Below are positions 1-8,676 of a stretch of DNA of 32,474 bases, in pieces. Position 1 is the first letter of the stretch; the number at the start of each line of letters is the position of its first letter. Where the stretch lies: NCBI RefSeq assembly GCF_016901035.1, contig NZ_JAFEUF010000011.1:1-32474 (forward strand), written 5' to 3'. This DNA is from Streptomyces durocortorensis (GTDB lineage: Bacteria > Actinomycetota > Actinomycetes > Streptomycetales > Streptomycetaceae). Under the pieces are notes generated by a model. That model was not told where the DNA came from. It worked only from the letters and a program-made list of their open reading frames with translations, and did not search any database. Made by a program: the position numbers and the translations under genes.

Positions 1-408
1 TTTTGTTTGTGGGTGTACTTCGTTCCTTTTTCCTTTAGCGGTACTACCCCCTAAGTTCTCCCCGGGGGGGGGGGGCGCGGGGGCGGCTGGCGGCTCACGG
101 GGGAACCCGGGGGCGGGGGAAACCGGGGGACGGGGGAGCGGAAACCCCTCTCGACGCTCGGATCCCGGACCGTCCACGGGGGATCGAGGACAGTCCGGGA
201 GAGAGAGTCGGCGAGAGGGCTTCCGAGGGGGAACGCCCCGGCAGCCGCGGCACGTTACGACCACGCCGCGGGCGCCGGGCCCCCCCCCCCGCCGCCCCGC
301 CGCGCACCGCTCGACCGCTCGGCGACCAGCCGCTCGCCACCCCCGTACCGGATCACGGACGCGCACCGCCTCAGGGCCGCGCGCAGAACCGCAGGGGAGG
401 TGGGACCG
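1..408. other. Contig-edge region with no supported gene
   Basis: The first 60 bases are AT-rich compared with the rest of the window and are followed by a run of about 12 G and many short G runs. This looks like a low-quality contig end rather than a gene. Short reading frames on the minus strand are Arg/Gly/Pro-rich translations of GC-rich sequence with no recognisable domain. The stretch next to position 409 probably carries the promoter of the following operon, but I could not pick a convincing -10/-35 pair. Confidence 0.5.
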
Positions 409-1062
409 ATGGACGAGTTCCTGAACGCGGCGACCGGATTCCCCGCCGTCATCTTCGGCGCCGCTCTCGTGGTCGTCGTCTGCTTCTGGCTGCTGGTGCT
501 GGCCGGGGCCGCCGGCCACGACTCCTTCGACGGGGACCTCGACACCGGCCCGGTCGGCTTCGGCGGTGTCCCGGTCTCCGTCTCGATCTCCCTGCTGGTC
601 GTCTTCGCCTGGTTCGGCAGCCTGACCGGTACGGTCCTGCTCCGCCAGAGCGACACCGGCAGCGCCACCCGCGCCGTGCTCGCGGTCGCCGTGCTCGCCG
701 GGTCGCTGCTGCTCGCCTGGGCGGCCGTCCGCCTCCTCGTCCACCGCTTCCGCCGGTATTTCCCGGCGGAACCTCCGCCATCGCGGCTGGACTTCGTCGG
801 GAGCATCTGCACGATCCGCACCGGCTCCGTCACCGCGGCCTTCGGCCAGGCCGAGGTCGTGTCGCGCGACGGATCGACGGCCATCGTGCAGGTCCGCCGG
901 GCCGCGTCGTTCACGTCCCCCTCCCGGCTCTCCGGGCCGGGCGCCGAGGAAGCGCCGCTCGTCATGGGCGGCTCCGGGCTCCTCTACGCGTACGACGAGG
1001 ACGGCGAGTTCTTCTGGGTCGCGCCCTACGACGCGGCGCTCGATCCCGGCCCGGCCGGCTGA
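409..1062 (+). CDS. NfeD/YqiJ-like membrane protein with C-terminal OB-fold-like domain
   Basis: The 217-residue protein shows three hydrophobic segments, at roughly residues 10-32, 52-75 and 84-108. A soluble C-terminal domain (about 120-200) follows, whose short beta-rich pattern (VGSICTIRTG, FGQAEVVSRDG, TAIVQVRR) resembles the OB fold of NfeD/YqiJ proteins. Such proteins are usually encoded beside a flotillin and act with it in the membrane, as in the E. coli yqiJ-yqiK pair. The flotillin gene here starts 125 bp downstream on the same strand, which supports the call. I chose the ATG at 409 because a GGGGAGG ribosome site ends 8 bases upstream; the GTG at 400 overlaps that site. Family assignment rests on topology and context, so the precise subfamily is uncertain. 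Confidence 0.75.
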   Translation: MDEFLNAATGFPAVIFGAALVVVVCFWLLVLAGAAGHDSFDGDLDTGPVGFGGVPVSVSISLLVVFAWFGSLTGTVLLRQSDTGSATRAVLAVAVLAGSLLLAWAAVRLLVHRFRRYFPAEPPPSRLDFVGSICTIRTGSVTAAFGQAEVVSRDGSTAIVQVRRAASFTSPSRLSGPGAEEAPLVMGGSGLLYAYDEDGEFFWVAPYDAALDPGPAG

Positions 1063-1187
1063 CAGCGGCGCTCGGTCCGGGGCGACCGGCCGACGTTCGT
1101 CCGGCCCGTCTCCGTTCTCCGTAACCGCGGTCACCGCCGTACCGCCCTGTGCCATTTCCGTACCCACCAGCCGCCAAGGACTCTTCT

Positions 1188-3308
1188 ATGGATGCCATCT
1201 CCTTGGGCATCGGCGTGCTCATCGCCGTTGTCCTGCTCGTCGTCATCGCCATCGCCTTCGTCATCACCCGGCTGTTCCGCAAGGTCGAGCAGGGCAAGGC
1301 GCTGATCATCTCCAAGACCAAGAAGGTCGACGTCACCTTCACCGGGGCCGTCGTCCTGCCCGTGCTCCACAAGGCCGAGACGATGGACATCTCGGTGAAG
1401 AAGATCGAGATCCACCGCGCCGGGCGCGAGGGACTGATCTGCCAGGACAACATCCGCGCCGACATCCAGATCACCTTCTTCGTCCGGGTCAACAAGACCG
1501 TCGAGGACGTCATCAAGGTCGCGCAGTCCATCGGTACGCAGCGGGCCAGTGACAAGGCCGCCATCCAGGAGTTCTTCGCGGCGAAGTTCTCCGAGGCCCT
1601 CAAGACGGTCGGCAAGCAGCTCGACTTCGTCGACCTGTACACCAAGCGTGAGGAGTTCCGGGACCGGATCATCCAGGTCATCGGCACCGACCTGAACGGC
1701 TACCACCTCGACGACGCCGCGATCGACTTCCTTGAGCAGACCCCGATGGCGCAGCTCGACGGCTCCAACATCCTGGACGCCCAGGGCATCCGGAAGATCA
1801 CCGAGCTGACCGCGATCGAGCACGTGCGGACCAACGAGTTCCAGCGCACCGAGCAGAAGGAGATCACCCGGCAGGACGTCGACGCCCGCGAGACGATCCT
1901 GGAGCTGGAGCGCCGGCAGGCCGAGGCCGAGATCAAGCAGCGCCGCGAGGTCGAGACCCTGCGGGCCCGCGAGGAAGCCGCCACCGCCCGGGTGCAGGAG
2001 GAGGAGCGGCTCGGTTCGCAGAGCGCGTTCATCAAGACCGAGGAGCAGCTCGGCATCCAGCGCGAGAACCAGGCGCGGGAGATCGCCGTCGCGCAGAAGA
2101 ACCGCGAGCGCGTCATCGCCGTCGAGAGCGAGCGCATCGAGAAGGACCGGATGCTGGAGGTCATCGGGCGTGAGCGCGAGACCGAGCTGAACCGGATCGC
2201 CGCCACGAAGGAGGTCGAGGCCGAGCGTCGCGAGGTCGCCGACGTCATCCGCGAGCGGATCGCGGTGGACCGTACGGTCGCCGAGCAGGAGGAGTCGATC
2301 CTCACCCTGCGCGCCGTCGAGGACGCCGAGCGGGCCCGTAAGTCGGTCATCATCGCCGCCGAGGCGGAGGCGCAGGAAAAGCTGGTCAAGGACATCAAGG
2401 CGGCAGAGGCGGCGGAAGCGGCCTCCACGCACCTGGCGGCCGAGCAGCTCACGCTCGCCGAGGCGCGGCTCAAGACCGCGGACCTGGACGCGCAGGCCAA
2501 GCTCCGGCTGGCGGAGGGCATCCAGGCCGAGACGGCCGCGCCGGGGCTCGCCGCGGTGCAGGTCCGCGACGCGGAGGCGGACGTCACAGAGAAGGCCGGT
2601 CTCGCGGAGGCCGAGGCGACGGCGGCCCGGCTCAAGGCCGAGGCGGAGGGCGCGCGGCTCAAGGCGCTCGCGGACGCGGAGGGTACGCAGGCCCAGGCGT
2701 CGGCGGACGCGGCGGTCATCGGCGAGAAGCTGAAGGCGGAGGCCGCGGGGCTCACGGAGAAGGCGGCCGCGATGGCGGCGCTGGACGAGGCGTCGCGCGG
2801 GCACGAGGAGTACCGCCTGCGGCTCGACGCGGAGAAGGAGATCCGGCTGGCCGGCCTGGACGTGCAGCGGCAGGTCGCCGAGGCGCAGGCTTCGGTCCTG
2901 GCGACGGGCCTGGAGAACGCCGACATCGACATCGTCGGGGGCGACTCGGTCTTCTTCGACCGGCTGGTCTCGTCGGTCTCGCTCGGCAAGGCGGTCGACG
3001 GGTTCGTCGACAACTCGCAGACGGCGCAGGCGTTGGCGGGGCCGTGGCTGGACGGCTCGTCGTCCTTCACGGACGACCTGAGCCGGGTGCTGGGGTCGGT
3101 CTCCACGGGTGATGTGCAGAACCTGACGGTGTCGGCGCTGCTGATGCGGATCATGGGGTCGTCGGGGGCGGCGTCGGGCCAGGTGGAGCAGTTGCTGGCG
3201 GCGGCGCGGGAGTTGGGGCTTGCGGATCTGCCGGTGTCTTCGGTGACGAACGGTACGAAGGCGGCTCCCGCGGGTGTGTCCCTGAACGGGGCGGGAGCGA
3301 CGGGGTAA
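1188..3308 (+). CDS. Flotillin family (SPFH/band 7) protein, YqiK-like
   Basis: The 706-residue protein has one N-terminal membrane anchor (about residues 4-28) followed by RLFRKVEQGKALI and an SPFH/band-7 domain to about residue 230. A very long Glu/Ala/Arg-rich coiled coil (about 230-560) contains many EAEA and AEA repeats. The C-terminal region (about 560-700) contains GGDSVFFDRLVSS and resembles flotillin ends. Flotillins oligomerise on the inner face of the membrane and organise microdomains. The start is the ATG at 1188, preceded by AAGGA at a spacing of 7; the upstream in-frame GTG at 1149 has no ribosome site. It lies between the OB-fold membrane protein gene and a giant AAA+ ATPase gene and is probably co-transcribed at least with the former. 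The family call is firm; the cargo or partner of this flotillin is unknown. Confidence 0.92.
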   Translation: MDAISLGIGVLIAVVLLVVIAIAFVITRLFRKVEQGKALIISKTKKVDVTFTGAVVLPVLHKAETMDISVKKIEIHRAGREGLICQDNIRADIQITFFVRVNKTVEDVIKVAQSIGTQRASDKAAIQEFFAAKFSEALKTVGKQLDFVDLYTKREEFRDRIIQVIGTDLNGYHLDDAAIDFLEQTPMAQLDGSNILDAQGIRKITELTAIEHVRTNEFQRTEQKEITRQDVDARETILELERRQAEAEIKQRREVETLRAREEAATARVQEEERLGSQSAFIKTEEQLGIQRENQAREIAVAQKNRERVIAVESERIEKDRMLEVIGRERETELNRIAATKEVEAERREVADVIRERIAVDRTVAEQEESILTLRAVEDAERARKSVIIAAEAEAQEKLVKDIKAAEAAEAASTHLAAEQLTLAEARLKTADLDAQAKLRLAEGIQAETAAPGLAAVQVRDAEADVTEKAGLAEAEATAARLKAEAEGARLKALADAEGTQAQASADAAVIGEKLKAEAAGLTEKAAAMAALDEASRGHEEYRLRLDAEKEIRLAGLDVQRQVAEAQASVLATGLENADIDIVGGDSVFFDRLVSSVSLGKAVDGFVDNSQTAQALAGPWLDGSSSFTDDLSRVLGSVSTGDVQNLTVSALLMRIMGSSGAASGQVEQLLAAARELGLADLPVSSVTNGTKAAPAGVSLNGAGATG

Positions 3309-3328
3309 CCCCCCGCCCGCACCGATCA

Positions 3329-3481
3329 AGCCCGTCCGGCGCTTGAGGACGGAACCCTTGGCCCGGGGGGCCGGAAGGTCTGGGTGTGCGTCCCACGGGG
3401 GTGGGCGCACCAGGGCCGGGTCCGCCCGTCAGGGCAGGCTCACCCAGGCCGGGGGTTCCGTCCTCAAACGCCGGACGGGCT
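3329..3481. repeat. Long inverted repeat between flotillin and ATPase genes (REP-like)
   Basis: Two 29-bp arms at 3329-3357 and 3453-3481 are reverse complements with one mismatch. The arms read AGCCCGTCCGGCGCTTGAGG and onward on the plus strand. Within the 95-bp interior a second, bulged dyad pairs GTGCGTCCCAC with GTGGGCGCAC. From memory, the arm sequence is a very common dispersed intergenic motif in Streptomyces genomes. It occupies most of the 243-bp gap and could act as a terminator or a processing structure between flotillin and ATPase transcripts. Confidence 0.8.
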
Positions 3482-3551
3482 GGAGATGTGCCGGCCCACC
3501 GGCCCGCGGGATTCGCGTCGAAGAGCAGAACACGTAGGGAGAGCCGTACGC

Positions 3552-6500
3552 ATGGACAGCGACATCACCGCCACCGCCACGGACACCGCCACCCCGCCCC
3601 AGGGCGAGCAGGGCGACCGTGGCGTCGTGGACGCCGGTGCCTACGAGGTGCTGCGGCGGCGGCTCTCCGCACAGGCCGGCGAGCTCGTGCGGCGGGCACA
3701 GGCGCTCAACGTACGGCGGACCGAGGAGTTCGGCTCCACCGGACTGCGGCTCCTCGCCACCGAGCAGCTCCGCACCGAGCAGGCCTCGACCCCCCGTGAT
3801 CTCATCGCCGTCGGCAGCCAGTTGCTCTTCGGATTCGAGCGCGGGCCCGGAGCCCGGGGCGAGGCCGGCGTCGAGGACGTCCTCCTCGTACGGGACGCCT
3901 CCCCCGAGGACACCTCACCCGAGGAGGGGGCGCCCGCACCGGACGCCACCCTCCTCGACGACGACGGGTTCCGGCGCGAGTTCTCCTCCCTCCACCGCTA
4001 CTTCCGCGACGCCCGCCTCCTCCGCCTGCGCCGGGCGGGCGGCAAGCTTCTCGCCGTCTTCCGGACCGGCGAGAACGCCGAGGACATCCGGGTGCTGCGC
4101 TGGGCGCTCGGCCCGGACGGCTCGCCGGGGGCGTTCCTCGACGCGCAGGGCGAGCGCGATCACGTCTTCCCGCCCTCGCACGACTTCGACTGGACCGTCG
4201 CCGGGCGCGACGCCCACATCCCCGGTCGACACCCGCACATCGCCATCGGCAAGAGCGGCGGCCTCTTCGTCGACACGCTCGGCGGCACCCTCACCGTCAA
4301 GGTCACCGACGACACCGAGTCGCCGGACGGGATCTACGAGGAGCCCGTCGACGAGCCGTTGCAGTCGCTGGCGGACGCCGACGTCGAGTACGCGGAGGTC
4401 GGGCCGCTGGTCCTGCTGCGCGTGCGGCCGTACAAGGAGACGGCCTGGCGCCACCTCGTCTTCAACTCCCTGCTGTCCACGGTCGAACGGCTCGACGGCA
4501 TCGGACCGTCCTGCCACCGGCTCCCCGAGGACCAGGGGATCATCTTCCCCGGCGGCTACTACCTCACCACCGGCACCGCGAAGACCTTCGACACCGCCGA
4601 GGAGCTGACCGAGCCGGTCTTCGAGGGCGCCGTCCGCTCGCCCAACGGCGAGGACGTGCTCTACGTCTTCCGCTCCCGCGACGGCCTCCGCAGCCTCCTC
4701 CTCCCGTACAACCTGATCCGCCAGGAGGTCGCCACCCCGCTCACCGGGCGCGGGCACGCGCTGCTGGACGACGGGACGCTGATCCTGCTCCGGGACAACC
4801 CGGACGGGCCGGCCCGTGTGCACCCGTTGCAGCGCTGGCAGACCCCGTACGTCTCCGACACCTACGCCGCCGCCCGCCCCGCCGGGACCGGCCCGCTCGC
4901 CCGGACCGGCAACGCCGATCTCGTACGCGGGATCTCGGACTGCCTCGCCCTCGCCCACGGCGTACGGGACATGACGCCGACCACCGCCGTGTACGGGCAG
5001 CTCGCCGCCGACTGCGCCCGCGCCCAGGACCGCTACCACTGGCTGTCCGACCCCGAACTGGGCGATCTTGGTCAGCCGTTGGACGAACTGCGGGCCACCG
5101 CGCAGCAGGTGCTGGCCGAGTTCACCGCCGTACAGGAGCTGACCCGGCGGGCCGCCGACGCGCTGGAGGAGACCGCCGGCCGCATCACCGCGCTGGTGCG
5201 GCGGGTGCGCGGCGAGGTGCCCGGGTCGGCTTCTGCTTGGGTCGAGCGGCTGACCGAACTGCGCCAGGCACACGGGCACTTGGCGACGGTCGGCGAGATG
5301 CGGTACGCCGACGTCGAGCGGATCGCGGAGCTGTCGGCCCGGACCGAGGACGACATCGCCTCCGCCGCGCAGCGGGCCGTGTCGTTCCTCGCGCGCGAGG
5401 ACGCGTTCGACGGGTATCACGCGGACATCGCAGGGCTCGTGGCCGACGCGGGGGCGCTGGAAACCGTACGGGACGCCTCCGCCGTGACCGACCGGCTGGC
5501 GGGAATGACGGAGGGCCTTGCCACCGTCACGGACGTCGTCGCCGGTCTCGACATCGGCGACGCCACCGTGCGCACCTCGATCCTGGAGCGGATCGCGGAG
5601 GTGCTGGGCGGGGCGAACCGGGCCCGCGCCACGCTGGACGCGCGCCGCCGGGAGCTGCTGTCCAAGGAGGGGCGGGCCGAGTTCGCCGCCGAGTTCGCGC
5701 TGCTCGGGCAGGCGGTGACGGGCGCGCTGGCCGCCGCCGACTCGCCCGAGGCATGTGACGACCAACTGGCGAGGCTGCTGCTCCAGTTGGAGAACCTGGA
5801 GTCGCGGTTCGCGGAGTTCGACGACTTCCTCGCCGAGCTGGCCGAGCGCCGCACCGAGGCGTACGAGGCGTTCTCCGCGCGCAAGCAGACGCTCCAGGAC
5901 GAGCGGGCGCGGCGCGCGGAGCGGCTGGCCGGGTCGGCGGACCGGGTGCTGGAGACCATCACCCGGCGGGTGGCCGCGCTCGACGATCTCGACGCCGTCC
6001 ACACCTACTTCGCCTCCGACCCGATGGTCGCCAAGATCCGCCGTACGGGCGACGAACTGCGCGAACTCGGTGACCCGGTACGGGCGGAGGAGCTGGACGG
6101 GCGGCTGAAGGCGGCCCGGCAGGAGGCGGGCCGCGCCCTGCGCGACCGTACCGAGCTGTACGCCGACGGCGGGTCCGTGATCAAGCTGGGCCGGCACCGG
6201 TTCGCGGTGAACACCCAGCCGTTCGACCTGACGCTCGTACCCTCCGGCGACCGGCTGGCCTTCGCGCTGACCGGGACCGACTACCGGGCCCCCGTCACCG
6301 ACCCGGCGTTCACGGCCGCCCGGCCGTACTGGGAGCAGTCGCTCCCCTCGGAGAACGCCGCCGTCTACCGCGCCGAGCACCTCGCCGCCCGCCTCCTCGA
6401 CGAGCACGGGGCGGACCGGCTCACCTCACTGACGGCCGTCGAACTGAGCAGGCTGGTACGGGAGTCGGCCGCCGAGGCGTACGACGAGGGGTACACGCGG

Positions 6501-8636
6501 GGCGTCCACGACGAGGACGCCACCGCGATCCTGGCCGCCCTGCTGCGCCTGCACGCGGACGCCGGGCTGCTGCGCCACGAGCCGGGGGCGCGGGCGGCCG
6601 CCCAGCTGTTCTGGGCGTACGGCGTGGACGCGGCGCAGCGCACGGCCTGGGCGCGGCGGGCGGTGTCGCTGGCCCGCGCCCGCGACACCTTCGGCCTGGC
6701 CCCGGCCATCGCCGTGCTCCAGGAGGAGTGGGCGACGGCGATCGGGCACTCCCCCGCCGCGTCGGACGGGGCGCGGCCCGAGGCGGTCGCCGCGTACCTC
6801 TTCGAGGAGCTGACCAGCGGACCCGCCGGGTTCGTCCGGTCCGCCGCGACCCGGGCGTTCCTCGACGGGTTCCACCGGGCCGCCGGGCCCGACGCGTACG
6901 CCGAGGACCTGGCGGCCCTGGGCGACGACCTGGCCGCCCGCAAGCAGCTCGTGGAGGGCTGGCTCGTCCCGTACGCCGAGTCGACGGGGGCCGTCGGGTC
7001 CACGGGGGCCGGAAGCGGGCCCGGAAGCGGGCACGGCATCGGCGGCGATCTGGCGGAGGCCGTCGCGGTGGAGCTCTGCCCGGACCTGGAGCGGTACGCG
7101 TGCGACGCGCCGCTCACCGTACGGCTGGAGGGCCTCCTCGGCGACCACCCGCGCATCGCGGGTGGCGGGGCCCTCACCGTACGGATCGACGAACTCCTCT
7201 CCCGTACCGCCGAGTTCCGCACCGACATCGTGCCCGGCTTCCGCGCCTACCAGCGGCTGCGCACCTCCGTGGTGACCGCCGAGCGCGGCCGGCTGCGGCT
7301 GGACGACCACCGGCCGCGCGTGATGTCGGCGTTCGTCCGCAACCGGCTGCTCGACGAGGTGTACCTGCCGCTGATCGGCGACAGCCTCGCCAAGCAGCTC
7401 GGCACCGCCGACGCCGACCGGCGCACCGACTCGCAGGGCCTGCTCCTGCTCGTCTCGCCGCCCGGTTACGGCAAGACGACGCTGATGGAGTACGTCGCGG
7501 ACCGGCTCGGGATGGTCCTCGTCAAGATCAGCGGGCCGAACCTGGGCCACGACGTGACCTCCCTCGACCCGGACCAGGCGCCCAGCGCCACCGCCCGGCA
7601 GGAGATCGAGAAGATCAACTTCGCGCTGGAGGCGGGCAACAACACGCTCCTCTACCTCGACGACATCCAGCACACCTCGCCCGAACTGCTCCAGAAGTTC
7701 ATCCCGTTGTGCGACGCCACGCGCCGGATCGAGGGCGTACGGGACGGCGAGCCGCGCAGCTACGACCTGCGGGGCAAGCGGTTCGCGGTGTGCATGGCGG
7801 GCAACCCGTACACCGAGTCCGGCGAGCAGTTCCGGATCCCCGACATGCTCGCCAACCGGGCCGACGTGTGGAACCTGGGCGAGGTGCTGAGCGGTCGCGA
7901 GGACGTCTTCGCGCTGAGCTTCGTGGAGAACGCGCTGACCGCCAACCCGGTCCTCGCCCCGCTCGCCGCCCGCTCCCGGGACGATCTGGCGCTGCTGGTG
8001 CGGCTGGCGGGCGGCAGCGATCCTTCGGCACGCGCCGAGAACCTGGAACACCTCTACTCGGCAGCTGAGTTGGACCGGATCCTGGCAGTGCTGCGGCATC
8101 TGCTCACGGCCCGGGACACCGTGCTCGCGGTCAACGCCGCGTATATCGCCTCGGCCGCGCAGACGGACGCGACGCGCACCGAGCCGCCGTTCCGGCTCCA
8201 GGGTTCGTACCGCAACATGAACAAGATTGCCGAGCGGATCGTGCCCGTCATGAACGACGGGGAACTGTCCGCCGTCATCGACGACCACTACGCGGGCGAG
8301 GCCCAGACGCTCACCACCGGGGCCGAGGCGAATCTGCTGAAGCTGGCGGCGCTGCGCTCCATGCTCACCGCCGAACAGGCGGAACGGTGGGCGGCGATCA
8401 CCGCCTCCTACGTCCGTACGCAGGCGCTCGGCGGGCCGGACGGCGACCCCATGACCCGTGCCGTGGCCGCGCTCGGGCTGCTCGCGGACCGGATCGCCGC
8501 GGTGGAAACGGCGATCCAGCGCGCGGCGGACCCCCGGCATCTGCTGGCGGGTACTCAGGGAGGCGCCGGCGGCGGAGGGGTCAACGACCGGGCGGTCCCG
8601 AACCACCATGCGAAGATCACCAACACTCCACACTGA
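3552..8636 (+). CDS. Giant AAA+ ATPase annotated in relatives as 'DNA repair ATPase' (DUF3686-type)
   Basis: The 1,694-residue protein ends in an AAA+ module. Walker A is PPGYGKTT at about residue 1304 and Walker B is LLYLDDIQ at about 1366-1373. A sensor-1-like stretch, FAVCMAGNPYTESGEQFRIPD, follows, containing the Asn typical of MoxR/dynein-like AAA+ proteins. The N-terminal third contains repeated beta-rich strands ending in YDL, FDW and HIAIG patterns, and matches my recollection of the DUF3686 family; the middle (about 520-900) is largely helical and probably coiled coil. The ATG at 3552 is preceded by GGGAGAG at a spacing of 8; an upstream in-frame extension to 3384 would run through the inverted repeat and is rejected. 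The channel-like gene follows after 40 bp. 'DNA repair' is an inherited label that nothing here supports; a role with the flotillin at the membrane is my inference from context. Confidence 0.85.
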   Translation: MDSDITATATDTATPPQGEQGDRGVVDAGAYEVLRRRLSAQAGELVRRAQALNVRRTEEFGSTGLRLLATEQLRTEQASTPRDLIAVGSQLLFGFERGPGARGEAGVEDVLLVRDASPEDTSPEEGAPAPDATLLDDDGFRREFSSLHRYFRDARLLRLRRAGGKLLAVFRTGENAEDIRVLRWALGPDGSPGAFLDAQGERDHVFPPSHDFDWTVAGRDAHIPGRHPHIAIGKSGGLFVDTLGGTLTVKVTDDTESPDGIYEEPVDEPLQSLADADVEYAEVGPLVLLRVRPYKETAWRHLVFNSLLSTVERLDGIGPSCHRLPEDQGIIFPGGYYLTTGTAKTFDTAEELTEPVFEGAVRSPNGEDVLYVFRSRDGLRSLLLPYNLIRQEVATPLTGRGHALLDDGTLILLRDNPDGPARVHPLQRWQTPYVSDTYAAARPAGTGPLARTGNADLVRGISDCLALAHGVRDMTPTTAVYGQLAADCARAQDRYHWLSDPELGDLGQPLDELRATAQQVLAEFTAVQELTRRAADALEETAGRITALVRRVRGEVPGSASAWVERLTELRQAHGHLATVGEMRYADVERIAELSARTEDDIASAAQRAVSFLAREDAFDGYHADIAGLVADAGALETVRDASAVTDRLAGMTEGLATVTDVVAGLDIGDATVRTSILERIAEVLGGANRARATLDARRRELLSKEGRAEFAAEFALLGQAVTGALAAADSPEACDDQLARLLLQLENLESRFAEFDDFLAELAERRTEAYEAFSARKQTLQDERARRAERLAGSADRVLETITRRVAALDDLDAVHTYFASDPMVAKIRRTGDELRELGDPVRAEELDGRLKAARQEAGRALRDRTELYADGGSVIKLGRHRFAVNTQPFDLTLVPSGDRLAFALTGTDYRAPVTDPAFTAARPYWEQSLPSENAAVYRAEHLAARLLDEHGADRLTSLTAVELSRLVRESAAEAYDEGYTRGVHDEDATAILAALLRLHADAGLLRHEPGARAAAQLFWAYGVDAAQRTAWARRAVSLARARDTFGLAPAIAVLQEEWATAIGHSPAASDGARPEAVAAYLFEELTSGPAGFVRSAATRAFLDGFHRAAGPDAYAEDLAALGDDLAARKQLVEGWLVPYAESTGAVGSTGAGSGPGSGHGIGGDLAEAVAVELCPDLERYACDAPLTVRLEGLLGDHPRIAGGGALTVRIDELLSRTAEFRTDIVPGFRAYQRLRTSVVTAERGRLRLDDHRPRVMSAFVRNRLLDEVYLPLIGDSLAKQLGTADADRRTDSQGLLLLVSPPGYGKTTLMEYVADRLGMVLVKISGPNLGHDVTSLDPDQAPSATARQEIEKINFALEAGNNTLLYLDDIQHTSPELLQKFIPLCDATRRIEGVRDGEPRSYDLRGKRFAVCMAGNPYTESGEQFRIPDMLANRADVWNLGEVLSGREDVFALSFVENALTANPVLAPLAARSRDDLALLVRLAGGSDPSARAENLEHLYSAAELDRILAVLRHLLTARDTVLAVNAAYIASAAQTDATRTEPPFRLQGSYRNMNKIAERIVPVMNDGELSAVIDDHYAGEAQTLTTGAEANLLKLAALRSMLTAEQAERWAAITASYVRTQALGGPDGDPMTRAVAALGLLADRIAAVETAIQRAADPRHLLAGTQGGAGGGGVNDRAVPNHHAKITNTPH

Positions 8637-8676
8637 CCGGGACCGATCGGGAAGACCGAGCCGGAAGGATCACGGC

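Noticed and set aside
95..340. 81-residue minus-strand frame at the contig start
   Set aside because: Low-complexity Arg/Gly/Pro content, no ribosome site, and it lies in doubtful edge sequence.
1131..3410. Long minus-strand frame opposite the flotillin gene
   Set aside because: Its Leu/Arg/Asp-rich content is the antisense of the coiled-coil repeats and has no domain.
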